The notes beneath the pieces were generated by a model, which was given only the letters and a program-made list of their open reading frames with translations, ran no database searches and was not told where the DNA came from. 64,000 bases of DNA, from positions 99,245,164-99,309,163 of the forward strand of contig CM077116.1 of the NCBI GenBank assembly GCA_039619475.1, given 5' to 3'. Origin of the DNA: Icerya purchasi. Its lineage: Eukaryota; Arthropoda; Insecta; Hemiptera; Monophlebidae. Positions 36,641 through 48,964 of this stretch are shown piece after piece; within the stretch, counting starts at the first letter, position 1, and every line of letters starts with the position of its first letter. Made by a program: the position numbers and the translations under genes.

Positions 36641-37881
36641 TTCGCCACAAAAAACAAACCCAAAGCGTCCTCCTTATTGTGGTACAATGAGGACTGTAAG
36701 GAAGCCTCTTAGGCATGACCACACTTAAGAACTTTTTGCTCCTGTCTTCTTTTTAACAATGACCCTCTCCCAGAAATCCTGGCTCTCCTATCGCAGCACA
36801 ACGTGAGCGTGTAATCCCTTTCCCCAACATAACTCCTAACATCATGATTCCGCCGTGGGCCCCTTTAAACATCGATGTTAACTTTTCCCTGACGAAGTAT
36901 AATAAACCCCTGCACCCGAATATCGTTCAGTTGACAACAGCAACAATGCAAAAATACCCCGACCACCTCTTTTTCTACACGGATGCTGCCAAGGCTACCC
37001 CAGCGGCTACTTCTTCCCCAACCGCCTGTTCCTTTGAAGTCTGCGACGTGATTCGAAGCATTCGACTGAATGACAATTGCTCGGTACTGGATGCTGAAAT
37101 ATACGCAGTATTTTTCTGTTTGGAATATTTTCTTTCTACAGAGCCTACATCCCAGAAAGCCCTGCTGGTATCTGATTCATCCGCGGCCTTATTGACAATT
37201 TCTAATCCCCTCACCGAACATCCTGTAGCAATTCGAACCCAGCAGGTATTATACGAACTTATTAAGAGACAGTGCTCCGTATCCTTTCTGTGAGCACCCA
37301 GCCATGCAGGGATTCCTGGAAATGAACGCGTCGATACATCCGCCCGAGCAGAAATATATTGCCCCTCGCCTAGTAACAGCCCACCTCCACCTTATCTCTC
37401 GAACATAATCTTCAATAATCTCACGTCCTTATGGAAAAAACCCATTGGTCCTCGTGTCAGACTTTCTCGAGGTTAATTAAACCCTCAACGGAACCATGGT
37501 GGCCAGAAAAAAGCATTTCCTGCAGAGATTTCTGTGCACTTAGCCGCTTGCGCATAGGCCATACGGCCATGTCGCATAATTTTATTTTGCAAAGAACCCT
37601 CTCTCCTATGAATTGTCCTTTCTGTGGCCAAGATGTTGCTCCCTCAACTCCTCACATACTATGCGACTGGCCAGCATTATCACCTCACCGGCCCCCTTCA
37701 ATTAATAACAAAACAGTCACCAACATTCTTGATCTGTAACACAATTTATCAGATCTAGCGGAATAAGCAGATATCTATAAAAACAAACTGCGCATCTTCG
37801 TACTGTAATAGCCACAGCAGTTAAACACGGTACAGGATGTTGCTTTCACAAGAAAGAAAAAAAAAAAAAACAAAAAAAAAA
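36640..37881 (+). mobile_element. LINE copy with deleted reverse transcriptase and broken RNase H
   Basis: LLWYNEDCKEAS at about 36680 matches the EN-RT linker of LINE ORF2. Within about 160 bp the sequence passes to the post-RT region, so the RT is absent. The RNase H domain follows: FYTDAAK (36975), LDAEIYAVFF (37090), LLVSDSSAALL (37165), then a TGA at 37291-37293 just before APSHAGIPGNERVD. The C-terminus has LRIGHTAMSHNFILQ and CPFCG...HILCDWP (37540-37670). A poly(A)-rich tail ends at about 37881. Base composition is clearly richer in C than the surroundings, suggesting a younger insertion than its neighbours. Confidence 0.8.
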
Positions 37882-37898
37882 CTCCTTGGCTCATAATA

Positions 37899-38354
37899 AT
37901 GCTAATAATGCTAAAGTTTCAGATTTGTTTTTTGAAGCAACAAGAAAAAACTCATGGAAAAGCTTCTACTTTTATTTTTTTCGATCCTCTCCTATTTCTT
38001 ATGTTTTGGTTAAGATCTTTAAATCCTCTCTCTCTCCTAACGTCCTTTCAAAATTTTTCTCCTAAAAAACTAATTCCGTATTCTATAATTCCTAGCTATG
38101 TTCTTGGCTGCCTTTTCTCGTCTTCTCTTAGTTCTCCATATTTTTTAAACTCTCCTTCCACTTTATTAAAATTCCGTTCATATTTAATCGATTCTTCTAA
38201 TTTCGATAAGATACTTTTAAACCTTGGATATATTCTTTTAATTCATTACCGCTTCCTGATTTGTATGTACAATATCTTATGTAAAATATATGGAAACTGT
38301 TTCCTCAAGCGACAACAGCGAATGATAAGGAAGATAACGGCTAACCAGTTCTAG
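37899..38354 (+). other. 151-codon open frame of unknown nature
   Basis: This is the second longest open frame in the window and follows directly on the LINE tail. It reads MLIMLKFQICF... and then FWLRSLNPLSLLTSFQNFSP, rich in Leu, Ser and Phe because the strand is pyrimidine-rich. I recognise no domain. It may be an old retroelement fragment or a chance frame. Confidence 0.25.
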
Positions 38355-40680
38355 GATCTAGATGGAGCACACGGTTTAGTGATTCGAAACTAACAATTAA
38401 AAACAATAAAGATGTAATTTATTATGCTTTAATTCATTTTTTAATTTTAATTTACGAAATGTTGCGTAGATATATCTATAGCCACTGCTGGTTGTAATAT
38501 GTTATAATATTAATATACTATTATTTCTTAAAAAAATTTATAATACATTGATTTTTTTTTTTTATTGATTTTTATCTTTGTCATGACATTTTTCTTTTTT
38601 TTTTTAATTTAGACTCTTCGAAATAAAACAATTTTTTACTAAATCGATCCGGATACTAAATTCTTTCACATCTACACTCTGGACTATCCTCGATTTTGGT
38701 TTCTCTTTTGTATTGCGCTGGTAAACAAATTTTACTTGTACGTTCTTGTTGTACAGACATACGGATAGAGTATAATTTTTTATTTTAAAATTATCGGAAA
38801 TAATTCATTAAAGTTGTTAGAAATCACTTTAGGTTAGCTAATATGTGTTCATGTAAATTATACGTATAAACTTCAACCGATTTTTTTACTGCAATAACAT
38901 CCCTAGGAATAATGAAAACAACCAAATCGCAATACCTACCCTAATCCGAAGGTTTCTTTCTTTCTTTTTCAGTTTTTTTTTTTTTTTTAAATTATATTTT
39001 CCGAAGAAATTAATTTTTTTCGTTAAAGTCGATCTTTTCTTCCAAAACCTATGTGTTAGTTGGGCATTTGTAATTTAATTTTTTTTACAAAACTTTACTT
39101 TTTCAAAATGTTCCCCTTCCGGACCGCGCTCATTTAAAGCCGCAGCTTCAGTTCAATAATGCTTCACCTCGGCGGTTTCATATACATACAATAACGATTA
39201 CTTATCAGCAGTGCACCATTAAATCATGTCAGTTGTTCTCGAACTTTTTAATTGTAGAACCACAATTTTTCTTTACACGGAACCCTAAAATTTATTTTTT
39301 AATTATAGTCGACCTTTTTTTAATATATGCAAGTAAATAAACAAAAAATGAAAAAAAATACCAAAAAAAAAAAAAAAAAATTGTCTAGTTTTAGTAACAC
39401 AACTTTAAACCTTTAAATATAATAATCGGAAGTCACACGATTCGATAATCGGTAAAAATAGATAGAAGAACGTGTGCCTAATTGCGGAATTAATTACTAG
39501 TACTTTTCGATAATGAAAATTAGAGTGATAATTACGGAAAAAAAAAAAAAGAAAAAGTAAAGTGAACTAGAAATAATAGATATAAACGTTCCCTCGAAAA
39601 CTATCGAGCGTGAAGAAGTTCAATTTTAGCGGTGCAGTAATTGACATATTTAATAATGCGCAGTATCACTAAATTTGTGTACGAACACGGTGCGCCGTTC
39701 GAGCCCTCACATGCCCGTACGCCAGGGCGTAACACGCTCGCCAGAGACATTGATTATATTGTTGACGGTAATATGCAAACACAAATATACTCTGAAATCG
39801 AAACTTTTGACAGCTCGAACTGAAACTGACTGCAAATACTCCTATTCCACTGTTAATTCTAGATAGATTTTATACGAGAACACAATCAGTTGTTGAGAGC
39901 ATATCTCTCTATATCTTCTATATGTAATCTTACTCATCATACGTTATAAAGATAAAGCAAAGTAAGACAAATCCCTTTTGACCGAACGTCGTATAGAATA
40001 TAAAATTAAGACATGATATTGTATACTAAGCTCAAAGGAACTGATATGAATATGAGGTTAGTAACTTTTTTCAGTCATCTTCATTTTCCAAGATAACTTG
40101 AAGCCCAGCCATTATTTCAAGCTGGGAAAACTGAGATTGAATCGGAAACCTATGGTCTTTAGTTTTTTGCTAGTATTAATAAACTATCGCGCTACTTACG
40201 TTTATACAAGCGGCACTTAAAATTAATTTTAAAAACGAAGGTACTCGATGATTAATATAATGTAATTATATAGTTTTGATTGAACAAAAAATTTCTAATA
40301 ACTTGTATTGAACACACGTTACACTATTAAGCTCTGTAAAAGACTAGGGTGGTCGAAAATTATTAGTAAATATAATAAATTCTAGTACTAGTTATATAAT
40401 GTAAAATTTAAAATATTAAACTGGATCGACAATATTTCAGTGGCATCTATAAAATAACGAGAGCTGTGATCACATAGTTCGATTTCACGTATAATAGCGA
40501 AACAAGTTAAATAATAGGTTAGTTTCAATGAGCGGGGTAACATCATTATCAGTCATAATTTTTGCGCATTAAAGTACCTTCTTTTTTTTTTTAAATCAAG
40601 ACCGTCAATCGAATAGCATAAAAATTAAAATTACACTTATCAGTTAATTTTGTATAAATGATTTTCGTAAATCATAAATT
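38355..40680. other. No gene seen; AT-rich intergenic DNA
   Basis: T-runs and A-runs only. The block at 39675-39740 has GCCGTTCGAGCCC, a weak B-box-like string, but no tRNA structure. Confidence 0.5.
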
Positions 40681-40681
40681 A

Positions 40682-41313
40682 TATGCGGGGTAGGGGCAAA
40701 ATAAGTTAACACATGTCAAATCGTAATAACAGCAGTTTAAATAAATTTAAAAAAATTGCACGTAAAGAAAGTATATTTCGTCACATTTTAACATCGTAAA
40801 AAGTTACAGTGCAGCCGTTTATTTCTTAAAAATTACGTCGCGAAGATGACCCTACCCTTGTTTTTTACACAATTGCCCAAACGTGTTTTGAAACTCTCGT
40901 ATACTTTTTAACTTTTGGCGCGTGTAACGGGTTTTTTGACACACTTCTTGCGGATTAGTATCACTGCAATATTGTCAGTTTTCACGATTTTACCATTCAG
41001 ACAAAAATGTGCTTCGTCCGCAGTCAATAAAAAATCCAATGGCGTGGGTTCATTTTCGATTTTATGCCACACCGCTCGGCAAAAATTTCTTCACTCGATA
41101 TGATCGGAGGGATGCGTAAATGTTTTAATAACATTTTGCCAAGAAAACGGGTACCATCCGGCAATAGTTTCAGCTTATGGATTAAAAATTGTCGAGAAAT
41201 ATGTAAAGATATGGACTACTCGCGAGGGTGGCCTTGTAATCTCTCTACGCGTTTTTTTTATTCGAAGCAGTGACGATTTGAAATGTGTCGTGTTATTTTC
41301 CCCCATCCTGTAT
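40682..41313 (-). mobile_element. Mariner/IS630-type element, internally deleted
   Basis: Imperfect inverted ends share AAAATAA, CACATxTCAAATCGT and a G-rich tip (GGGGTAGGGG at left, ATGGGGG at right, read inward) and are bounded by TA. Minus-strand remnants include DEAHFCLNGKIVKT, the catalytic Asp region of DDxD transposases (DEAHFxLNG). Just upstream is a block resembling the region that precedes it (FLGKMLLKHLR, IFAERCGIKS). At 0.63 kb it is about half the usual length and carries stops. Confidence 0.65.
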
Positions 41314-41400
41314 TACAAAGTATAAATCAGGCAAACATTTCAAGTAAATATCAACGCTCATATATATGAATAAAATTAACTTCATATTCAAACCATGTAT

Positions 41401-41702
41401 AAATAATGAAATGAATACCTCAATAACAAACAAAAATAAATATAAAATAATTTACTTTAATAAATTAAAATAAATACTTCAATTTGAAGAAACGGTTTCG
41501 AGCTGTATCATCAGCAAACAATACAGAGTATACTCAAATAGAACTAAAAAAAAAGTGTGTTTTTTCAGTTCTATTTGAGTACAATCCGCGTTGTTAGTTG
41601 ATGATTTTAATTTATTAAAGTAAATTATTTTTCTTTGTTAATAAGGAAAATTTATATTTATTTTATTTATAAACATGAATAAACAGGTATGGATTTATCT
41701 AC
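41401..41702. mobile_element. Palindromic insertion with target duplication (Penelope-like?), copy A
   Basis: It is bounded by ATTCAAACCATGTAT (41386-41400) and ATTCAAAACCATGTAT (41703-41718), a 15-16-bp duplication. The interior folds on itself: a perfect 15-bp stem (TACTCAAATAGAACT, 41531-41545 with 41567-41581) and an outer arm pair around TTTACTTTAATAAATTAAAA. On the minus strand 41495-41514 reads CTGATGATACAGCTCGAAAC. The right arm lacks about 40 nt containing that motif. No protein is encoded. Confidence 0.6.
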
Positions 41703-42377
41703 ATTCAAAACCATGTATGTTTAATATTAAAATATTAGCAGGTAATTCGTTTCAATGCAAATAAGTCGTTACTATTATAAAAAAAAAAATTCATTGAAAC
41801 AACATGAAATGCGAGTTTAAAATTATTAACGGTAAAATTTAAATAAATTCAAAACGTAGTTCGCGAAAAAGTTATAAAGCCAGCAACTATTACTTATAAT
41901 AAAATCTACTGTATAGAGAGACCACTTTTATTAATAAATTTAAATATGGAGTTTGATTTTCTCTTTATTATTATTATTATTATTAATTTTTAGATCATGG
42001 ATGATATGTGTTTTGGGAAAAATTAGCGATCCCTTTTTTACTTCTCAAAACAAGAAATCACGTATATGTAAATCGAAATTTAAAAAAAAAAAAAAACGGT
42101 TTAATTTTCCACATACATACATATATAATATATATATTATATACGCGTATGTGTGGAAAATTAACCTTTTTTTTTTTTAATTTTATTTTTAAAATTTCAA
42201 TTTAATATAGTTTGAGTGACATAAATTGTCAATTTACTTACACTTTTTTTCATTTTTATCGATTTCCCGGCGTCGTAAATTTAAAATGTTTAAACATATT
42301 TTTATTATATTAAGAGAATCAACGTAACTATTAAATTAATCTGTTTAATATTATTATTATGAAAAAATATTTAGGAA

Positions 42378-42597
42378 TTAAATATTTAAAGCTTTCACAG
42401 TGATTACTCATAATAAATAATTTTCGGAAACAACTGTGTTTTTAAAAAGATATTTATTCGCTTAACGTTTCGACCAGCTTACACTGGCCATCATCAGAAG
42501 TTGCATCTGATGATGGCCAGTGTAAGCTGGTCGAAACGTTAAGCGAATAAATATCTTTTTAAAAACACAGTTGTTTCCGAAAATTATTTATTATAAG
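42378..42597. mobile_element. Head-to-head palindromic insertion of the 21.1-kb Penelope-like terminus, copy B
   Basis: Two identical 89-nt arms (42410-42498 minus, 42506-42594 plus) are separated by 7 nt. The whole is bounded by TATTTAGGAA at 42368-42377 and 42598-42607, a perfect 10-bp target duplication. Each arm begins TCTGATGATGGCCAG and runs through GAAACGTTAAGCGAATAAA. The left arm extends further and matches the tail of the element at 21130-21251. The arrangement (two 3' ends pointing outward from a shared centre) was therefore inserted as one unit. Confidence 0.75.
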
Positions 42598-42607
42598 TAT
42601 TTAGGAA

Positions 42608-45600
42608 GTTGAAATTTCAATTACATTCCAACAACAAGCAGACTGTGCTGCAGTTACCGTTCAGCTCAGCCAAATTATTATCTGGTTTGTCTCCACATGC
42701 AATCTGATGGCGAGCGATATTATTTTTTATCGTATTTTTTTATAGACGTATTTATAAATTCCATTTTCGTAAATTAAACGATTGTAATAACATTGACGGA
42801 ATAATTTATACGAAATTACGTATTGTTTGCCGAAGTATATTACTCAGCCGGACTGGTTTAACACATCTTTAAATCAGAGAAAAATTCGTTGAAAAAAGTT
42901 TCGTAATAATTTCGTTTTCTTATTATATATAATTTACAATCGCATTTTAGGATTGTTGCAATTTAAACTAATTACAGGGACTTTATCTCGCTGATGTATT
43001 AGAGAGACCGTTGCAACATAATACATTTACACATAAAAACTGCAGGGTAATTAACAAAAGAACATATTAATAAAAAACGACAGAAAATGACTTTTTTGTT
43101 ATTTTATTATGGGAAATATATGCGCAAAAATAAATAAATTACAAAAACAACAACAAAAAAAAAAACAATATTATTTGAGATAGAAACGTTGTTTTGCTTA
43201 ATGTATTAGAAACAAACGATATCCAAACAAATTGAAATATCTTCATTAAACGAATATATACAGAACACAATATTCGATATTTCTCACGATTAATGAATTT
43301 AAATTTCTAAGAAGCTTACTCCAAAAAAAAAAAATAGGCTACTCGATTATTACGAACGCGTAATTTCGCGAAATTACCGAACAAAGGTAATAAAAGTTAA
43401 CAGAATTCATTCACTTCGTAATTTTATATGAAATTTTCAGAATATAATAAATTTATTTTTACGAAGCATTTTTTTAAAAATAAAATAATATACAGTGTTT
43501 TTTTTTTTTACATATTTATATTTAATATACGTGATTCGTCATACTGCACACAACGGGTGGTGGTTAGATGGAAAAATGAAAGTAAAATTTTATTAAATAA
43601 AATTGAAAACCGAAATAAAAATAAAAATTGTGCCTCATTTATATTTGGTCTGCCGAGTAATCGGTGAAAAACTAAATGTTAGATCGCGTAGTAGATAAAG
43701 ATACACAGAATAAAAAGCATATCGACTAGAGAGAAACGAGCGGAGCTTACTGAAAAGTTAATTTTTTTCTGCAATACCTAACAACTGGTTGTAACATTTT
43801 GCAATATTATAAATAAGATTTTTTTCGTTGGCCACATTTCATGATAATCAAGAATTGTACCTCTTTTTTTTAAAAAAAATTCTCGAAGAAACCTGAGTTT
43901 GTGCTCACTATTTTTTTCAATTAATGAGCGACTTTATTGAGAAGAGTTATCGTGACTAATTTAACGTGTACATGACGGAAATTACAGGTCCGTACGGAAG
44001 TTTACGCAACTATGCCGGTAATATCATATTTAAAATTTTTTTACTTAAATATTAATTAGTTAATGACAAAGCCAAACAAGGCCAGTCGAAGGTAATGTGG
44101 AATCATATTTATAATGTGTATTTTTAATATTAGTTAATGTATCACGCGCTAAGGATTTTATATGCTCGATTAGGAATAGTTTTTTCGTTTATATAATGAT
44201 AAATTCTGAAATAAACTTTTCCGTTTCAAGTTTTAATATCGATCGTATTTTTCATGAAAGTACATATTTCCGAATTAAAAAACTTTATCCAAATAACCAC
44301 GGAATAAAGCGCGAAGAACAGGTTATTTTTCACTCTTTTGCGAATTTCTCGAAGACTTCGAAAGTTTCGTTAAGAAATTGAAAAATGGCTTTTTTGTTCT
44401 CTCTAAATAGTAAGTTTCCCATCGATATACAACCGTCTAAAAATTTTTTTCTTGGAATCTCCAAAATTCTCAGGTTTAAAATCTACTAGATTTTTTTTTT
44501 TTTTTAATGTACACGTTTATAAACTATTTTAAAATTTTTAACAGCAATATTTTTCCCGTAGCGAGATCGATTTTTCTCCTTTTTTTAAATTTTTGCAAAT
44601 TCTGAAAATTTCGTTAAGAAATCGAAATACGGTTTGTTACCGGAAAATTCCCTTTTTACGGATAAAATTTTCCCCTCAAAATTAAGAATTCTCAGAGTCC
44701 AGCGATAACCTAATCACGAAGCCGACACATATATATGTTTAAGACATATTTTAGGGTTTCATCAGTTTCTGCAGCCGAGCTTACGATGATGTATATCTTT
44801 TTTCGCTATTTTTTATCTCGGAAAGGGGGTTAAATTATTTATAACTAAAAAGTTAATTTTCACGATAACCCGTTTGTTTTATAATTTATATTTCACGTTT
44901 AATGGGTTATTAGGTGCCAGTTATGAATTTTTTTGAAACATTTTAGTTTTTTTTTTAAATTCCATATTATACATTGTTGGCGTTTTTTTTGTTTTTTTTT
45001 TGCGATTTTCGGTGCCCAGGGTAACCGATTGTCTTAAAATTATAATATATTTACATTCGGAAAGAATTTTTTTAGTTACGATTTATGTACTCAATTTATA
45101 GAGTTTATAATGTTAAACTGCGCTAGAGCTAGTAGAATTTTATTTAATTTTTTGGCATTTTCAAATTGACTTATTAGATCCTATGTATGAATGGAATATT
45201 AAAAACGAGAATAAACATTAGAAATGAAGCAGTTAAATCGAATTCAAAAAAAGGATAAAATCTTTAATATTGTAGGTTATAGCGTCTTAAAGTATAACAA
45301 GGAGAGATTAGAATTATTTTCGATTTAGTATATGTTCAATAATGAAGGCAATGAAAAAATTGAAAATCAAATTGATTTACTTACGACACAGTGTTATATA
45401 TGGCAGAAACTTGTGTAGATAAACTTTTCAATCACAAATGCATTCTTCAAAATTATATTTAATCAAAGATTCGGTCGGACATAATATCAAAAAAAAAAAA
45501 AAAAAAATTGTTATTGAACAAAACATTTTTTGATTACAGTTGAATAAAATTATTCGAGCAACTGCACAATATATCACTTTCCGTTAACTTTGTAAATCAT

Positions 45601-45766
45601 TAAATTTTAATGTTTACGTTATTAATTGTTTCCTTTTTTTTAAAAATATTATCGCAGTATGAATTACGCGAATCAAGAACATTACGCACATACACAAAAA
45701 CTAAGTTGCTTTCGTTTTAATATTAATGTTAGATTAACCAAAATGCTTTACGATATGTGTATAATG
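42608..45766. other. No gene seen; AT-rich region downstream of the RabGAP stop
   Basis: A diverged tandem-like repeat (about 44340-44400 and 44585-44640, sharing TTTCGTTAAGAAAT) is the only structure noted. The RabGAP 3' UTR should occupy its right part, but no polyadenylation site is assigned. Confidence 0.45.
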
Positions 45767-45946
45767 TCAACATTTTCTTTTTGCAAATGGACAAGGGGAA
45801 TCTTGGCAGTATGGAAGTTCGGCACACTTTACAACTGGTAATCGACAACTATCCCATACTCCAGCTGGATCGGACTGCTGACACAACGATGCCAAAGTGC
45901 ACGGTATTTCTGTTAATAAATGAAAGGCGTAAAGTAACCCTCTCGC
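45767..45946 (-). CDS. TBC1D16: TBC1D16-like terminal exon
   Basis: The acceptor is GATTCACAG. It encodes ARGLLYAFHLLTEIPCTL through CPFAKRKC and a TGA stop at 45767-45769. The IPCTLASLC and GVWDS segments align with the C-terminal tail that follows the TBC domain in TBC1D16. The cysteine-rich end (PYCQDSPCPF) resembles the ESCPYG region of the vertebrate protein. Confidence 0.93.
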   Translation of the reverse strand, partial: ARGLLYAFHLLTEIPCTLASLCQQSDPAGVWDSCRLPVVKCAELPYCQDSPCPFAKRKC

Positions 45947-48921
45947 CTGTGAATCATCAATAACAGAATAAATACCGGTCATTGATTATCAAAAATACTA
46001 TGAGTTTCTAATTTCGAAATATTTCCAGGAATTTATTTTTTAACTATCCTGATTGTTTTTTAAAAATATTTTTCAGTTCTCAAACGACGCCGTTTATAGT
46101 GATACTATTTCGAGCAAACATTTTCAATGTTTTAAACAAACTTAATCGACTTGAATAAAACTAGTTCACTAACGCTGAAATACGTTAGCAACAGAAGTGC
46201 GAGTAAAATATATTATAAAGAGAAAAATTGAACTGGAATAGTTCTTAGATCTACAAATATCAATCTTTCTCTTCCGGAAATCAATAAAAGTTTAACACCT
46301 GTTTTCTTTCAAACTCTATTAAGTAAATGACCAAATGCGGGAACTCATTAATCAATTAAAATTTTTCAGTCTATCCTCCAATAGCGATAAAACACAAGCA
46401 CTCCTCATGTCGCAAAAACATGATACAGACGATACCCTAAACCATTTTCAGTTAAATATTACGGGAGACAAAAGTAAAATAAACTTCTAATACGAATTGA
46501 AATATTTAGAAAGATAGAGACCGTAATTTTAATAAACATACCGAAATTATAATATTGTATGTAAAATTCAGAAATATTGCGGCGCGCTATAACTTTTCTT
46601 ATAAGACATGGTCAATGATGGACCTAATTATTACCACCTCAGCCATTCTTAACGCTGTTGAAGTCTTCAACAATGATGATCCCGCTGGAAGCGATCATAC
46701 TCCCGTAATCGTTCACCATAAGTATAGCAAAACTATATCCCTACCTCAAGACATAAAATACAACTACCGCAAAACAGATTGGAAAATATATGGCTCAACC
46801 TTTCCATCAGTTGCCAACTTCGAAGTCAGTCCAACTTTAGAAACCAAAAATCTCGTCCAATCATTCATTAAAATATTATTGTGAACCACGCGAACTCCAT
46901 GACTCCCCAAGTTCCACATCTACGTAAATCATTTTGTTCGTAAAAGTCATCTATTGGCAATATTCTTCAACATATCCAAATCCTTCGACAATAGCCGGAA
47001 AGAAAAAATTCTAAAAAACTTTTCATAGCTGGAGAGTTCGTGGTCATCTAGCATACTTCGTCAAAAATTTCCTATCGAGTCGCAAATTTCATATCCGACT
47101 AGGCTCAGTTAAATCGACTTCCCATCATCTACAGAACGGTGTCCTCCCTCAGGGCTCTGTTCTCAGCCCTACTCTCTTCGACACAGCCATAAACGACATT
47201 CCGGAACAAATTTTCCCGCCTGTCTAATGTTCCTTATTTGCAGACGATCCAGCTATCTTCATCTCCTGTTCGGACTTGTTCCTCGGAACGTCAATACTAC
47301 AGGAAACAATCGACAGATTACACGCTTGGTCAATTCGCATTGGCTTCAATTTTTTCAACACGAACTACCTTTAGTCAAACTAAACAACGTAACCATTCCA
47401 TCATCAAATACTGTAAAATATTTAGCAATAATTTTGGATGATAAACTTACATGGAAACCGTATATCAATCAACTAAAAACAGGCTGCACCAAAAAACTAA
47501 ATCTAATTCGTAAACTGGATGGCATATTGTATGGTTTAGACCGTTTCTTCTTGTTAAGAATCTACCAAGCACTGATTAAATCGAGGCTCAACTACAGCGC
47601 TATAATCTACTCTTCGGCTAATCAAAATATCATCAACTCACTCAATACAATACATTATACTACTGCGAGGTTCGCTTTTGGCGCTTTTCCTACTACTCCA
47701 TCTGTTAGCATTCTTTGTGAAGCTGATATTCCTCCTCTTAATATTTACAGAAACTGGAGCATTCTAAACACGTGGATTCGTCTTAAATCATTGGTCAATC
47801 CCTTCGCTGAACTCGCTTCGACCATCACCTCATACATCGGTGGCCATTCTCCATAAGCAAGTTACTAAAATCTTAGATTCGATATAATTCACTTTACCGC
47901 CGACGTATCAACTGACTATGGTATTAACACCTCCATGGATAAACCTGCATCTCAGCATAGATTTTCAGTTCCAGAAATTCGCAAAAAGAGAAACATGTCC
48001 CGGTATTTTACTTTCCGCATATCAATATACAAGATCAGCGAATATGACAGCCACAAAATAGTTTGTACTGACAGTTCCAAAACAATTCATCGAACAGGTT
48101 GTGGAACAGCATCTGACAAAAAAATTATTCTCCGCTACTCTTTTCCGACGCTATTCACTATTCTTTCGGCGGAAATATTTGCTATAAAATTTGCGATAGA
48201 AAATATAATAATTTCTGATCCTCACTCCTCATATGTACAGACTTGTTAAACGCGATCAGTTATTAATTTACCATGGTAACATAATTTGTAAAAAAAAACT
48301 AATTTTTTATAAAACATTAAAATATCAATGTTAATTACCATGGAAATGTAAATTCGAATAAAGAAAACGAATTTGAAATCGCAACAGTGTACCATTTACA
48401 AGCTATCACTGATAGAAGTAGTACGTATCTTAACGTTACTTATACGGCGTTTTTCGCTTGGCAAGTGAACATTTCCGAGCGTTAGCGTTGCACTCTTTTT
48501 TATTTAATCATAAGTTGACCGATTTTCTTAATTTTTTAACATGTTGTAGACATATGGGAGAAACGTGTTCGAAAAAATTAACAACCGCCTCTCTTCACAT
48601 TCTATTCTTTAAATGGCATTTTCTAACATTGTTCGTGCTTTTTAGCAATGAAAATACACGAAATTAGCATTTTTTGATGTATTTTAAACCCCTAAATAAC
48701 ATATCATGGTCAAAATTGACAAAAACGTAGGGTAAGTGGAAATTTTATTAAAAATGAAGCTATTTAAATGCGACTGAACAATACATTTTTTAAAAAAATA
48801 CAAGACGGCTAAGAATAATGCAGTTAATTGAAAACGATTCCTCTAAAAGTACTTTTGAAGAAAAAATATTAGGGGTCAAGGGAGCTTGCCCCTTTGCGAG
48901 CCCTAAAGGCCGAGTATATAT

Positions 48922-48964
<43 letters not shown>

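Noticed and set aside
39675..39745. Possible tRNA gene (GTTCGAGCCC block)
   Set aside because: No A-box, acceptor stem or anticodon arm could be drawn around it.
42467..42537. Functional hammerhead ribozyme call
   Set aside because: The CTGATGA/GAAAC core and stem II are present, but there is an extra base before the stem and no clear cleavage triplet or stem III, so it is reported only as hammerhead-like.
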